Origin: Pseudoalteromonas undina
Lineage (GTDB): Bacteria > Pseudomonadota > Gammaproteobacteria > Enterobacterales > Alteromonadaceae
DNA: 64,000 nucleotides
Assembly (NCBI RefSeq): GCF_000238275.3
Contig: NZ_AHCF03000002.1
Coordinates: 1 to 64,000 of the forward strand
Reading direction: 5' to 3'
Shown: piece by piece, positions 47,988-57,954 of the stretch
How the letters are laid out: the number at the start of each line of letters is the position of its first letter
Position numbering within the stretch: position 1 is the stretch's first letter
Program-made: the position numbers and the translations under genes
The notes under the pieces: generated by a model
What the model saw: the letters and a program-made list of their open reading frames with translations, nothing else
The model's database searches: none
Told to the model about the DNA's origin: nothing

Positions 47988-48269
47988 ATGGGCATAAGAT
48001 TAGCGATGAAAAAAGAGCTAATGGGCTTAGAGCATTCAGATCTGTTAACCGCTGATGATGTAAGAGCGCATCTAGCACAACAGGTAAAAGAAGACACTGA
48101 ACGTGGCTTTTCAGTTATCTCTAAGTTTAACGATACCCATAGCCAGCTAACTAGCGGGCTTAAAACCAAACAAAGTGAGCTAGTATTTGAGCGTCATCGG
48201 TTATTTAATGAAGTGCTGTACAAACGTCAGAGTGTCGATGCATGGCTAAATAACCAGACTTCAGGTTAA
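47988..48269 (+). CDS. small hypothetical protein
   Basis: 93 residues, helical and charged, no signal peptide or membrane segment. GGAG about 8 nt before the ATG. No family recognised. The next gene starts 70 bp downstream on the same strand. Confidence 0.55.
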   Translation: MGIRLAMKKELMGLEHSDLLTADDVRAHLAQQVKEDTERGFSVISKFNDTHSQLTSGLKTKQSELVFERHRLFNEVLYKRQSVDAWLNNQTSG

Positions 48270-48339
48270 ACAACCAAATAAATTAAGTTGCGATTTTAAA
48301 TCACTCCTTTAGACCACACTTGTAATCAGCGGGGTGATA

Positions 48340-49005
48340 ATGAAAAATGGAATTTTAGCGTGTGCACTCATGCTATTGTTGAGTGCATGCCAACAGCCTA
48401 CAGTGTATATATTTAGTAAAGGTTTATCGGACTCACAGCGCCAGCAGTTAGAGGCCGCACTCAAAACACAACCCCTACCTTACGAATATGTTGAACACGA
48501 CATCCCTCGGGAATTTGGCGTAGCTACTTTACTATTATCAAATGATAGAATTTTACGCCAAGAAACAGAGCAGTTAGCTACTATTATGCAGGGGTTAGGT
48601 TATCAACCCGAAATTAGCTACACCACACGCGCAAATCACTTTTATGGTGATGGTAATATTGGTTTTTATCTAAAAAATACTAATGCGGATGACGCTTTTA
48701 CCATGCCTTCTCGGTTGTGAACAACCCAGTGCGAAAAAGGTGAGTTTAATGACCTAGCCGTCACCTTTACTGATCAACATGCTGAGTTCACATTAATCAG
48801 CGGCGCAAAAGTCACATTGAAATGGGAATATTTATACGGCTATTTGGTTATTTACTACAGCAATTATTCACAAACCTACACTCATTCACAGCCATTGGTT
48901 GAGACACCTTTTGGCGATAAACCATCAGACACATATACCATAACAGCTCATGTAAATAAGCCAGGCTGGCTTAATTGCTCAATGCAGGTTGTTTATATGG
49001 ATTAA
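48340..49005 (+). pseudogene. lipoprotein gene interrupted by an in-frame TGA
   Basis: From the ATG at 48340 the reading frame has a lipoprotein signal (LLLSAC) and about 126 residues, with VYIFSKGLSDSQRQQLEAAL and a GNIGFYL segment. It meets TGA at 48718-48720. The same frame then stays open for 94 more codons (TTQCEKGEF... to LNCSMQVVYMD) up to TAA at 49003. The tail has two cysteines and protein-like composition. This looks like one 221-residue gene broken by a single nonsense change, or read through. No selenocysteine machinery evidence is visible. Confidence 0.6.
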
Positions 49006-49013
49006 GTTAACTG

Positions 49014-49472
49014 TTAACCATGCTCTTCTATATGCTCCGAGAGTTTTGCAATGCGCAGGCTCATACCTTCAATAATACGGTCTTTAATTTTTTCACGTAT
49101 GACATTAGGTAGGCGGGTAAGGGCATCGGCAGTAATAGCTAGTACTATGGCGCTTTCCTTAGCGCGTGCATTAATACTGCGCTCTCGGTTATTGATAAAT
49201 GCACCTTCACCAATAAATTCACCAGGCTCTATACTGCCCAGTTCCAGTAAGTGATTGTGCTTAAACACCATTAAAGATCCACTGAGCACAATAAACAGTC
49301 GCTTGTCATTATCAAATTCTTTAAATAAAAACTGATTTTTATTTATCAAATAGAGCAAACCAAACGACTCAAGCAGAATTTGGCGCTCATTAAGTGTGAA
49401 TTCTTTAAAAAAATCTAAGCGATTTATAATCTCCATTTGCTTAAACAAAGGGATGTTCTCAATTAACTTCAT
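49014..49472 (-). CDS. cyclic nucleotide-binding domain protein
   Basis: 152 residues with one CRP-type cNMP-binding domain (about 20-140): LFIVLSGSLMVFKHN, then the phosphate cassette-like GEFIGEGAFINNRERSINARAKE. There is no helix-turn-helix, so it cannot bind DNA as Crp does. It follows ntrC on the same strand, 31 bp away, and may be co-transcribed. Ligand unknown. Confidence 0.75.
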   Translation of the reverse strand: MKLIENIPLFKQMEIINRLDFFKEFTLNERQILLESFGLLYLINKNQFLFKEFDNDKRLFIVLSGSLMVFKHNHLLELGSIEPGEFIGEGAFINNRERSINARAKESAIVLAITADALTRLPNVIREKIKDRIIEGMSLRIAKLSEHIEEHG

Positions 49473-49503
49473 TAATAACCTAGGACGCTAGCCTTATAAA
49501 ATA

Positions 49504-50889
49504 TCAGCTAATATTGCGCTCTTTTAATTTTCGGGTCAACGTATTGCGACCCCAACCAATTTTTACTGCGGCTTCTTGTTTATGGCCAGAACAATTAGCG
49601 AGTGCTGTTTTTATTAAGCGGGTTTCTAGCTGGGCTTGAATATCAGGCCAAATATTTTCTTTACCTTGTTTAAACTCTTGATTAAGCCACTGCTGAAATG
49701 AATCTAGCCAATCGCCTTCTTGGGTTGCGGCGGCATTATCAATAATTTCAGGAGGTAAATCTTGCTCACCAATCAGCTCTCCAGGCGCCATAACGGTTAA
49801 CCAGCGGCAGGTGTTTTCAAGTTGACGAACATTCCCTGGCCAATTAAATAAACACAGTTGTTTAATTGCTTTAGGGCTTAATACTTTACTATCTACTTGC
49901 AGGTCTTTTGCACTTTTATGTAAAAAGTGTAGCGCTAAGCGCTCTATATCTTCAGGGCGCTCGCGTAAGGCAGGTAAACGTAGGCGAACCACGTTTAAAC
50001 GATGAAATAAATCATCTCTAAACTTACCTTGCTTTACCAACTCTTCTAAATTTTGATGGGTGGCAGCAATAATGCGTACATCTACTTTTATACTTTGATG
50101 GCCGCCAACGCGGTAAAACTCGCCATCGGCTAATACGCGTAATAAGCGGGTTTGTACATCCAGTGGCATATCACCGATTTCATCCAAAAATAAAGTACCG
50201 CCATTCGCTTGTTCAAAGCGACCTTTACGCACGCTATCTGCCCCTGTAAAAGCGCCTTTTTCGTGGCCAAACAGTTCAGATTCAACTAATTCTTTAGGGA
50301 TAGCGGCCATATTAAGGGCAATAAATTGGTTTTCTTTCCGCGGGCTATGGTTATGCAGAGCGCTGGCAACCAGCTCTTTACCAGTACCTGACTCACCATT
50401 GATCAGTACGCTCATACTCGATGCTGAGAGTTTACCTATGGCACGAAACACTTCCTGCATAGCAGGGGCCTCACCAATGATATGGGCGCTTTTGGGGGGC
50501 GCGCTTTTACGTTTGGTTTTTTTAGTTGAATTAGCTCGATAAGCACTTTCCACCAGTGCAACCGCTTCATTTAAATCAAATGGCTTGGCCAAATACTCAA
50601 ATGCGCCTTTTTGGAATGCATTAACGGCTGAATCAAGGTCTGAGTGGGCGGTCATAATGATCACAGGTAGCCCCGGCGTTTGCTCTGCTATTAGCTCAAG
50701 TAACGCCATACCGTCCATACCAGGCATTCGCACATCGGAAATCAACACGCTAGGTTGACTAAATTTTAGCGCGTTAAGTACGTTTTGTGCATCTGCAAAA
50801 CTTTCTACTTCAAACCCTGCGCGAGTCAGTGCTTTTTCTAGTACAAAGCGAATTGAGGCATCATCATCTACAAGCCAAGCTGTTTTCAT
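49504..50889 (-). CDS. glnG: nitrogen regulator NtrC (NR-I)
   Basis: 461 residues: receiver domain with phospho-Asp in VLISDVRMPGMDG (near 54), a sigma-54 AAA+ domain with GESGTGKE (near 168) and GAFTGA (near 215), and a C-terminal Fis-type helix-turn-helix (QEAAVKIGWGRNTLTRKL). Activates sigma-54 promoters such as glnA under nitrogen limitation. Follows ntrB by 15 bp. Confidence 0.96.
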   Translation of the reverse strand: MKTAWLVDDDASIRFVLEKALTRAGFEVESFADAQNVLNALKFSQPSVLISDVRMPGMDGMALLELIAEQTPGLPVIIMTAHSDLDSAVNAFQKGAFEYLAKPFDLNEAVALVESAYRANSTKKTKRKSAPPKSAHIIGEAPAMQEVFRAIGKLSASSMSVLINGESGTGKELVASALHNHSPRKENQFIALNMAAIPKELVESELFGHEKGAFTGADSVRKGRFEQANGGTLFLDEIGDMPLDVQTRLLRVLADGEFYRVGGHQSIKVDVRIIAATHQNLEELVKQGKFRDDLFHRLNVVRLRLPALRERPEDIERLALHFLHKSAKDLQVDSKVLSPKAIKQLCLFNWPGNVRQLENTCRWLTVMAPGELIGEQDLPPEIIDNAAATQEGDWLDSFQQWLNQEFKQGKENIWPDIQAQLETRLIKTALANCSGHKQEAAVKIGWGRNTLTRKLKERNIS

Positions 50890-50904
50890 GCAAACTCCAA
50901 AGTA

Positions 50905-51975
50905 TTAATCTGTAAACGGCAGATAAATATTAAATTCAGTATGTCCCGGCCAACTATCACATTCGATATAGCCATCATGTTGATCAATCAAGGTTTGCGC
51001 TATAGATAATCCAAGTCCCGAGCCACCTTCTTTATTGGTGGTCATAGGGTAAAATAAGGTGTCGCGTAAATTGGCATCAATACCCGGGCCGTTATCCATT
51101 ACTTGAATAAGGAGTGCCTTTTTAGGGGCTTTGCCAGGACGACGATGCTGGTAATTAATCCGCGTTTTTATTTTTATTTCGCCACCATCTACCAATGCTT
51201 GTTGTGCATTACGCACAATGTTTAGCACTACCTGTTGAACTTTGCTCTGATCAATATAAACATCAGGAATACTCGGATCGTAGTCTTTAACTAACCTAAT
51301 ATCGCGGTTGTTATCTAAGGTACTGAGTTTTACAACCGACTCTAATGTTTGATGTATATTGCCATACGATTTTTGCGGCAGCTGATTAGGCCCAAGGAGC
51401 CTATCAACTAATTCACGCAATCGATCGGCTTGTTCAATTATCAGTTCTGCACATTGATCTCTTTCTTGCTGATCACCTTCATACTGCAATAATTGCGCCG
51501 CCCCGCGAATTCCACCCAGTGGGTTTTTAATTTCATGGGCTAAACCGCGAATTAAGTTGCGTGCAGCTTGGTATTGATGCATTTGATTTGAGACTTGATC
51601 GTGCTTTATTTCGTCATCAGTTTGTCGACATTCAAATAAAATATAAAAGGTATCGTTATGCTTTATTCGTCGTGTGCTGACCGCTAACTTTGCATGGCGA
51701 GAATCGATAAACACCACGTCAGCTCTATGCTGGTGGCAGTCTACACCATCAAGCAACGAATACTGTGCAATACGTTTTAAGTCGATAGAGTGGTAATTAA
51801 ATAAATCATCGAACGCTTGTCCTAGTAAGCGCTTTTCGCCTAAACCAAGTAATTCACTGGCACTGGTGTTGGCATAAATGAGCGTAAAGCTTTCATCAAG
51901 TAACATTAGGGCGGTGGTTTGGTTTTGCCAAATTATATTTAGTAGCTCTGGGCTAAAATGTGTTTTGTTTATCAT
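50905..51975 (-). CDS. glnL: nitrogen sensor kinase NtrB (NR-II)
   Basis: 356 residues: PAS domain (about 10-120), H box LAHEIKNPLGGIRGAAQLL with His near 145, then N, G1 and G2 boxes (NIVRNAQQAL, DNGPGID, GGSGLGLSIAQTLI). Soluble, as expected of NtrB. It phosphorylates or dephosphorylates NtrC in response to PII. Confidence 0.95.
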   Translation of the reverse strand: MINKTHFSPELLNIIWQNQTTALMLLDESFTLIYANTSASELLGLGEKRLLGQAFDDLFNYHSIDLKRIAQYSLLDGVDCHQHRADVVFIDSRHAKLAVSTRRIKHNDTFYILFECRQTDDEIKHDQVSNQMHQYQAARNLIRGLAHEIKNPLGGIRGAAQLLQYEGDQQERDQCAELIIEQADRLRELVDRLLGPNQLPQKSYGNIHQTLESVVKLSTLDNNRDIRLVKDYDPSIPDVYIDQSKVQQVVLNIVRNAQQALVDGGEIKIKTRINYQHRRPGKAPKKALLIQVMDNGPGIDANLRDTLFYPMTTNKEGGSGLGLSIAQTLIDQHDGYIECDSWPGHTEFNIYLPFTD

Positions 51976-52056
51976 TATTGCACCATTTTAGTGCGCCTGG
52001 GGAGGTAGGCAAGGTTTTTAGTAAAATATACGCTAATTGTACGTACTTAACTGCAA

Positions 52057-52593
52057 TTACCGACCTATATTAAGGCCTTTGCGATGCATAAAAAATACAC
52101 TCTCAGGGCTAGTTGCAATTACTTGGTTTTGTTTATTATAAAGTTTAACTTGTAGTGTGTGTTGCCCGCGCTCTACATCTCTTAACGCCAGCGTAGTGGT
52201 GTCACTAGGTTCACCAATGGCAACGCCATTTAAAAATAAACCAATGGTAAACCCAGCTTCAAACCGAGGCGCAATCTGAGTTGAAACATACACAGAGCCG
52301 GTGTTTTCTCTTATAGTTTGGTTGGGCTCTGGCGAAGTAATACTAATTTTAAACTTTACCGCTGCTTTAGTTGGTGAAGTATCAAGTATGTCAGTATTAG
52401 TTGCAGGCATGTTTAAGTGTTGGCTAGTGAGTTTAACCTCTTTAGCACCAGGTTGAGGGGTATCTGAAAAAACCAGTACACCGTTTTTGTCTTTCCATGC
52501 GTAAATTTTTTTATTATTTGCATGGCTATTAAGGCTTATCATTAAAGCTATTAATAGCAACAAAACCTTACCTATCATCCTGCTAACCTGCAT
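52057..52593 (-). CDS. DUF4124-domain secreted protein
   Basis: 178 residues with a signal peptide (about 1-25, ending SHA). DUF4124 at residues 28-60 (KIYAWKDKNGVLVFSDTPQPGAKEV), then a beta-rich Ig-like part (SPEPNQTIRENTGSVYVS to SVFFMHRKGL). Lies between glnA and ntrB on the same strand, as similar genes do in many gammaproteobacteria. Function unknown. Confidence 0.78.
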   Translation of the reverse strand: MQVSRMIGKVLLLLIALMISLNSHANNKKIYAWKDKNGVLVFSDTPQPGAKEVKLTSQHLNMPATNTDILDTSPTKAAVKFKISITSPEPNQTIRENTGSVYVSTQIAPRFEAGFTIGLFLNGVAIGEPSDTTTLALRDVERGQHTLQVKLYNKQNQVIATSPESVFFMHRKGLNIGR

Positions 52594-52638
52594 TGTTTAA
52601 ACTTATTTCACTTTAGTGTAGAACCGTTAAATTTACCA

Positions 52639-52665
52639 TAAAAAAAGCCCGCAGAGCGGGCTTAA
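52639..52665 (-). terminator. glnA terminator
   Basis: AAGCCCGC/GCGGGCTT stem with TCT loop and T7 on the minus strand. It separates glnA from the DUF4124-ntrBC genes. Confidence 0.88.
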
Positions 52666-52692
52666 AACACACATTATTTATCGGTTAATAAA

Positions 52693-54099
52693 TTAACAGC
52701 TGTAGTACATTTCAAACTCAACTGGGTGAGTTGTCATGTTAAGTTTTTCAACTTCTTTTGACTTAAGTGCAATGTAAGCATCAATTAGGTCATTAGTGAA
52801 TACGCCACCTTGGTTTAAGAACTCACGGTCTGCATCTAATGCCGCTAGTGCTTCATCTAATGAGGCTGCCACTGTTGGAATTTCTGCTGCTTCTTCAGCT
52901 GGTAAGTCGTATAAATCCTTATCCATAGCATCGCCAGGGTGAATTTTGTTTTTAATTCCGTCAAGGCCAGCCATAAGCATTGCTGAGAATGCAAGATATG
53001 GGTTAGCAGTTGGATCTGGGAAGCGCACTTCAATACGACGACCTTTTGCAGATGGAACCACTGGAATACGAATTGATGCTGAACGGTTACGTGCAGAGTA
53101 TGCAAGCATTACCGGTGCTTCAAAGCCAGGTACTAAACGTTTGTACGAGTTAGTTGACGCGTTAGCAAAAGCGTTGATTGCTTTAGCATGTTTGATGATA
53201 CCACCAATGTAGTAAAGCGCGTCTTCAGAAAGACCGCCGTACTTATCACCTGCGAATAAGTTTACGCCGTCTTTAGCTAAAGACTGGTGACAGTGCATAC
53301 CTGAACCGTTATCGCCAACAACAGGCTTAGGCATAAAGGTTGCTGTCTTTCCGTATAAATGAGCCATGTTGTGAATAACATATTTCATTTCTTGGATTTC
53401 GTCTGCTTTTAAAACCATAGTGTTAAAGCGAGTTGCGATTTCATTCTGACCAGCAGTTGCCACTTCGTGGTGATGTGCCTCAACAACTTGGCCTAGCTCT
53501 TCAAGAACTAAACAAGTTGCAGAACGCCAATCTTGGAAATCATCAACAGGTGCAACCGGGAAGTAACCGCCTTTAACACCTGGACGGTGGCCTGTATTGC
53601 CATCTGCATATTCTTTATCTGAGTTCCAAGCTGCTTGCTTAGAATCAATTTTATACATTGAGCCTGACATGTCAGACTTGTATTTAACATCGTCAAATAC
53701 GAAAAACTCTGGCTCTGGACCAAATAAAACTGTGTCAGCAATACCAGTAGAGCGCATGTACTCTTCAGCGCGTTTAGCTACTGAGCGCGGGTCGCGCTCA
53801 TAACCTTGTAATGTAGAAGGCTCAACCACGTCACAACGAACGATTAGCGTTGTTTCTTCTGTGAAAGGGTCAAGCTTAATTGAATCTGCGTCAGGTAATA
53901 ACACCATGTCTGATTCATTAATGCCTTTCCAGCCAGCAATTGAAGAACCGTCGAACATTTTTCCATCTTCAAAAAAGTCTTCATCAACTTGATGATGAGG
54001 AATAGAAACATGTTGCTCTTTACCTTTTGTGTCAGTAAAGCGTAAATCAATGAACTTAACGTCATTTTCTTTAATAAAATCTAAAACCGATTGTGACAT
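52693..54099 (-). CDS. glnA: glutamine synthetase GlnA (type I-beta)
   Basis: 468 residues. It has the latch region [13 protein letters not shown], the ATP-binding [17 protein letters not shown], and the adenylylation site Tyr in [10 protein letters not shown] (near 397). Joins ammonia to glutamate using ATP. Preceded by a sigma-54 promoter and an NtrC site. Confidence 0.97.
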   Translation of the reverse strand: MSQSVLDFIKENDVKFIDLRFTDTKGKEQHVSIPHHQVDEDFFEDGKMFDGSSIAGWKGINESDMVLLPDADSIKLDPFTEETTLIVRCDVVEPSTLQGYERDPRSVAKRAEEYMRSTGIADTVLFGPEPEFFVFDDVKYKSDMSGSMYKIDSKQAAWNSDKEYADGNTGHRPGVKGGYFPVAPVDDFQDWRSATCLVLEELGQVVEAHHHEVATAGQNEIATRFNTMVLKADEIQEMKYVIHNMAHLYGKTATFMPKPVVGDNGSGMHCHQSLAKDGVNLFAGDKYGGLSEDALYYIGGIIKHAKAINAFANASTNSYKRLVPGFEAPVMLAYSARNRSASIRIPVVPSAKGRRIEVRFPDPTANPYLAFSAMLMAGLDGIKNKIHPGDAMDKDLYDLPAEEAAEIPTVAASLDEALAALDADREFLNQGGVFTNDLIDAYIALKSKEVEKLNMTTHPVEFEMYYSC

Positions 54100-54156
54100 G
54101 TGTCCTCCAACTATTGGGTTTTATTATTGCTGCTTAGATACTTTAAATACTAACAA

Positions 54157-54171
54157 GCTGATTTTATGCCA
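54157..54171 (-). promoter_or_regulatory. sigma-54 promoter of glnA
   Basis: On the minus strand, TGGCATAAAATCAGC: GG and GC are 10 bases apart, as sigma-54 requires, though the -12 half is CAGC rather than TTGC. Transcription start expected near 54145, about 45 nt before the glnA ATG. Confidence 0.6.
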
Positions 54172-54234
54172 CTATTATAATCTATTGTTTTTTATGTAAA
54201 AATATATAAACAACATAAAGATGATATAGATTAA

Positions 54235-54272
54235 GCACTATTTTGGTGCGTAATAATTCCAAAAAGGTGCAA
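54235..54272 (-). promoter_or_regulatory. NtrC binding sites upstream of glnA
   Basis: GCACTATTTTGGTGC (54235-54249) fits the NtrC palindrome GCAC-N7-GTGC exactly. A second weaker site, TTCCAAAAAGGTGCA (54257-54271), keeps one half. They lie about 90-125 bp upstream of the predicted start, like the enhancer of E. coli glnAp2. Confidence 0.75.
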
Positions 54273-54607
54273 CATTTACAGAGTCATAATTGCTTGCAAA
54301 TTAATCACCTTAGACTAACACAAAGAAAATGCAAAATACGCAGTAAAGTCGCTTTAAATTAACTCAAAACCACCTTTTGAGATAAATTTATAAAAATTAA
54401 TCATTAAAATTAATTATTTTAAAACAAAGGGTTAATTATTTTATTGAGAAAGTTTGAAATTTTATTTTGGATAAACTTTCATCCATTCCATTTATAGGGG
54501 ATAATATGCGCCCTTTTAAATCCTATGCTGGGACATCTCGTGAAAGCGCAGGTGAGTACGTATAGCCCCCTGCAGGATCAATGAGATCAATTTCTCTGAG
54601 TGAACAT
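54273..54607. promoter_or_regulatory. remaining glnA / bipA divergent spacer
   Basis: AT-rich with no gene. It must hold the bipA promoter. A GGATAATATG lies near 54499-54508, a possible -10, without a good -35. The last 100 bp (54510-54607) is GC-richer and is probably the bipA leader. Confidence 0.4.
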
Positions 54608-56431
54608 ATGAGTATCGAAAAGTTAAGAAATATAGCAATTATCGCCCACGTTGACCACGGTAAAACAACACTGGTTGATAAACTACTTGAGCAATCAGGT
54701 ACATTAGAAACACGCGGCGGTAATGAAGAGCGCGTGATGGATTCAAACGACATTGAAAAAGAACGTGGTATTACCATTTTAGCGAAAAACACCGCTATAT
54801 CTTGGAATGATTACCATATCAATATCGTAGATACTCCTGGACACGCCGACTTCGGTGGTGAAGTTGAACGCGTACTTTCGATGGCTGACTCAGTACTACT
54901 ACTTGTTGACGCTCAAGAAGGCCCAATGCCACAAACGCGTTTCGTAACGCAAAAGGCATTCGCGCAAGGCTTAAAGCCAATCGTTGTTATCAATAAAATT
55001 GATAAGCCAGGTGCTCGCCCTGATTGGGTTATGGATCAAATCTTTGATTTATTCGACAACCTGGGCGCAACTGATGAGCAGTTAGATTTTAAAGTAATCT
55101 ACGCATCAGCAATCAATGGTTGGGCTACATTAGATTTAGACGAAGCATCAGATAACATGGAACCTATGTTCAAGATGATCGTTGACGAAGTATCACCACC
55201 GGATGCAGATCCTGAAGGTGACTTCCAAATGCAGATTTCACAGCTTGATTACAACTCTTATAAGGGTGTAATTGGTATTGGTCGTATTAAACGTGGTTCT
55301 GTTGCACCTAACCAACAAGTTACGGTTATCAGTGCAGACGGCACAACTCGTAACGGTAAGATTGGTTCAGTACAAAGCTACTTAGGCCTTGAACGTATTG
55401 AAACTGATAAAGCTTACGCTGGTAACATCGTAACAGTAACAGGTTTAGGCGAGCTTAAGATTTCAGATACGCTTTGTTGTCCAAACAACGTTGAAGCATT
55501 GCCACCACTAAGTGTTGATGAGCCAACAGTAACAATGACGTTCTCTGTAAACAACTCTCCTTTCTGTGGTAAAGAAGGTAAGTTTGTAACATCACGTAAT
55601 ATTCGTGAGCGTTTAGACAAAGAATTAGTACACAACGTAGCACTTCGTGTTGCAGATACAGATAACCCAGATAGCTTCCGTGTATCAGGTCGTGGTGAAT
55701 TACACCTAGGTATCTTAATCGAGAACATGCGTCGTGAAGGTTACGAGCTTGCTGTATCTCGTCCAGAAGTAATCTTACGTACTGTTGATGGTGTGTTAGA
55801 AGAACCGTATGAAACACTAACAATTGACTGTGAAGAAGAGCATCAAGGTTCTATCATGGAGCAAATTGGTCTTCGTAAAGGTGAGCTAACTGACATGGCA
55901 CCAGATGGTAAAGGCCGTATGCGTATGGACTTCATGATCCCAAGCCGTGGCTTAATCGGTTTCCAAACTGAGTTTATGACATTAACGTCGGGTTCTGGTT
56001 TACTTTACCATACATTCGATCACTACGGTCCGCACAAAGGTGGCGAGCTAGGTGTTCGTAAGAACGGTGTAATGATTGCAAACGCAACAGGTAAAGCACT
56101 TACTAACGCATTATTTAACTTACAAGAGCGCGGCCGTCTATTTATCGGTCACGGTGTTGAAGTTTATGAAGGTATGGTTATTGGTATTCATAGCCGTGAT
56201 AACGACCTTACAGTTAACGCACTTAAAGGTAAGCAACTTACAAACGTTCGTGCATCTGGTACAGATGAAGCACAAACACTAACACCAGCACTTAACTATT
56301 CACTTGAGCAAGCGCTTGAGTTTATTGCTGATGATGAGTTAGTAGAAGTAACACCTGAGAACATTCGTATTCGTAAGCGTCATTTAACTGAAAATGAGCG
56401 TAAACGTGCGGGTCGTGCTCCTAAGTCATAA
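54608..56431 (+). CDS. typA: ribosome-binding GTPase BipA (TypA)
   Basis: 607 residues from the ATG at 54608, where the family sequence begins ([21 protein letters not shown]). An ATG at 54581 has AGGA close by but would add nine unmatched residues. EF-G-like GTPase with G1 [10 protein letters not shown]3 [14 protein letters not shown] and G4 NKID, and the BipA-specific C-terminal domain. Acts in 50S assembly and stress or cold growth. Confidence 0.95.
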   Translation: MSIEKLRNIAIIAHVDHGKTTLVDKLLEQSGTLETRGGNEERVMDSNDIEKERGITILAKNTAISWNDYHINIVDTPGHADFGGEVERVLSMADSVLLLVDAQEGPMPQTRFVTQKAFAQGLKPIVVINKIDKPGARPDWVMDQIFDLFDNLGATDEQLDFKVIYASAINGWATLDLDEASDNMEPMFKMIVDEVSPPDADPEGDFQMQISQLDYNSYKGVIGIGRIKRGSVAPNQQVTVISADGTTRNGKIGSVQSYLGLERIETDKAYAGNIVTVTGLGELKISDTLCCPNNVEALPPLSVDEPTVTMTFSVNNSPFCGKEGKFVTSRNIRERLDKELVHNVALRVADTDNPDSFRVSGRGELHLGILIENMRREGYELAVSRPEVILRTVDGVLEEPYETLTIDCEEEHQGSIMEQIGLRKGELTDMAPDGKGRMRMDFMIPSRGLIGFQTEFMTLTSGSGLLYHTFDHYGPHKGGELGVRKNGVMIANATGKALTNALFNLQERGRLFIGHGVEVYEGMVIGIHSRDNDLTVNALKGKQLTNVRASGTDEAQTLTPALNYSLEQALEFIADDELVEVTPENIRIRKRHLTENERKRAGRAPKS

Positions 56432-56456
56432 TCTATTAATTTAGAATAATGATTTT

Positions 56457-56492
56457 AAAAGCCGCTGTATTGCAAAATACAGCGGCTTTTTT
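56457..56492 (+). terminator. bipA terminator
   Basis: AAAGCCGCTGTATT/AATACAGCGGCTTT, a 14-bp stem with GCAA loop and T6. Confidence 0.93.
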
Positions 56493-56797
56493 GTTTTTAA
56501 AGTAAGAGAAGCTTTAGCTTTTATGTAGTCAGGATAAACAAGATAAAACAAACTAGATAAAGTTAGCTCCAAAAATATCAGGCAATTATTTCTCTTTGAA
56601 AAGAGTGCGCTTTTTTACCGCTTAGTAACTAGCTCACTTAAAAAATAGTAATAACTATAAATAATACTCAGTATGTTCAGGTTAATATTGGTGTCCACAG
56701 ATTGAACAATCCGATCTAATACAATTACTTACACTATCTTGTAGAGCAAGTTGTTAAAGTAATAATGTTTTTTAAACTCATACAAATTAAGGGAATA
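56493..56797. other. AT-rich intergenic spacer after bipA
   Basis: About 300 bp with no convincing ORF, RNA or repeat. Expected to hold the promoter of the small lipoprotein gene at 56798. Confidence 0.4.
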
Positions 56798-57076
56798 ATG
56801 TTGGTTAAAGTAATACTTATTGTGATAACTGTACTTTTATCTGGTTGTACTTCGTCACAAGCCATGAGCTCTGGGTGTGATTTTGTTACAGGGGCTGCGA
56901 ACAGTAATGAACGTCATAAGCCTGCTGGTGATCTTAATAGTAATAAAAAAAATCAAAAAGTAAACGTGATTAATGGGCTTTTGAATATGTTAATTGGCCC
57001 AATCGGTCGCTCTCTCAATGATGATGAATGCAGTAGTAAAGAGCAAGAGTATGTATACCCAAATAACAGCTTATAA
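56798..57076 (+). CDS. small lipoprotein
   Basis: 92 residues from the ATG at 56798, which has AAGGG 5 nt upstream. The lipobox LLSGC is at about residues 13-17. An upstream in-frame ATG at 56765 lacks a ribosome site. The rest is polar with four more cysteine or Cys-like positions (SSGCDF, DDECSS). No family recognised. Confidence 0.6.
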   Translation: MLVKVILIVITVLLSGCTSSQAMSSGCDFVTGAANSNERHKPAGDLNSNKKNQKVNVINGLLNMLIGPIGRSLNDDECSSKEQEYVYPNNSL

Positions 57077-57148
57077 AATAGACGTTTTGCTTTTTAATGT
57101 TTCCGTTATGTTGGGTTTCGCTTTGCTCAAGCCAACCTATGGTTTCAA

Positions 57149-57877
57149 TTATCTTATTGGTAGTAAAGTGATTTTTCCAAACACATCAGCATCTATATAG
57201 CCAAGGTTGCGACTGCCGTTAACAGGCTGTACTTCATGTGAACCCATAAAGTGCTCACGAACTTTACTGCCGTCGTTATCGCAATATGCGAGCATAAAGC
57301 CAATAACTTGTTTTTCAGTTAATTTAAGCGGAGTGTTTTGTACGCCTTGTTGGAAATCGTTTGGGTAGAGTTTTATCGCCACTTCCCACGTGATGTTATA
57401 GGGCGCAGTGGTATTGCGTTTCCAGTTACTAACTAAGTGGTCGGTATATAAATGCGCTTTTTTATCAGGCCCATAATCGGCAGCTTGGTTATCAAGGCCA
57501 ATATGATAAGCAAATGCTGTATGGTTAAATTGGTGATTACCGCCAGATGCGTCACTATCTATAAACACTTCTAAGGCATCATCGTCCCAGTATTTATCCG
57601 TTGGATCTGGGTGAGTATCAATAAGCACATTATCACTAATGTCTGCTTGTAAATACAAGTAGTTTTCATCCCACAAAAGACGATAGCGACCTTTAAAATC
57701 CTTGTCTGAGTCTGGTAGGGTGCCGTCCATTAAGTATGGCATATTATGCCAAGTGGCTTTGTCCCATGCACTTTCAGAAACCCCATCAATAGTAATAGCT
57801 GTTGGTGTATGACTAACGTCAATAGCCATGATTGGCTGGGTAAAAAGTAAGCTAAAAGCGAGTAGTGTTTTTTTCAT
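57149..57877 (-). CDS. secreted CBM9-like carbohydrate-binding protein
   Basis: 242 residues with a signal peptide (about 1-18). The mature part is one family-9-like beta-sandwich: ITIDGVSESAWDKATW, LLWDENYLYLQADISD, and DDDALEVFID, ending ITLLPIR. Such domains bind sugars, often on extracellular enzymes, but here stand alone. No polysaccharide locus is nearby. Confidence 0.75.
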   Translation of the reverse strand: MKKTLLAFSLLFTQPIMAIDVSHTPTAITIDGVSESAWDKATWHNMPYLMDGTLPDSDKDFKGRYRLLWDENYLYLQADISDNVLIDTHPDPTDKYWDDDALEVFIDSDASGGNHQFNHTAFAYHIGLDNQAADYGPDKKAHLYTDHLVSNWKRNTTAPYNITWEVAIKLYPNDFQQGVQNTPLKLTEKQVIGFMLAYCDNDGSKVREHFMGSHEVQPVNGSRNLGYIDADVFGKITLLPIR

Positions 57878-57954
57878 TAATCATCTCATCAATTAAGGAT
57901 GATTTAGCTTGGCTTAAATAGCAATCAAAAACAATCTCGTAGTCTATTTTTATA

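Noticed and set aside
48718..48720. Selenocysteine codon
   Set aside because: No SECIS-like hairpin is evident after the TGA, the position has no redox motif, and this lipoprotein is not a known selenoprotein family.
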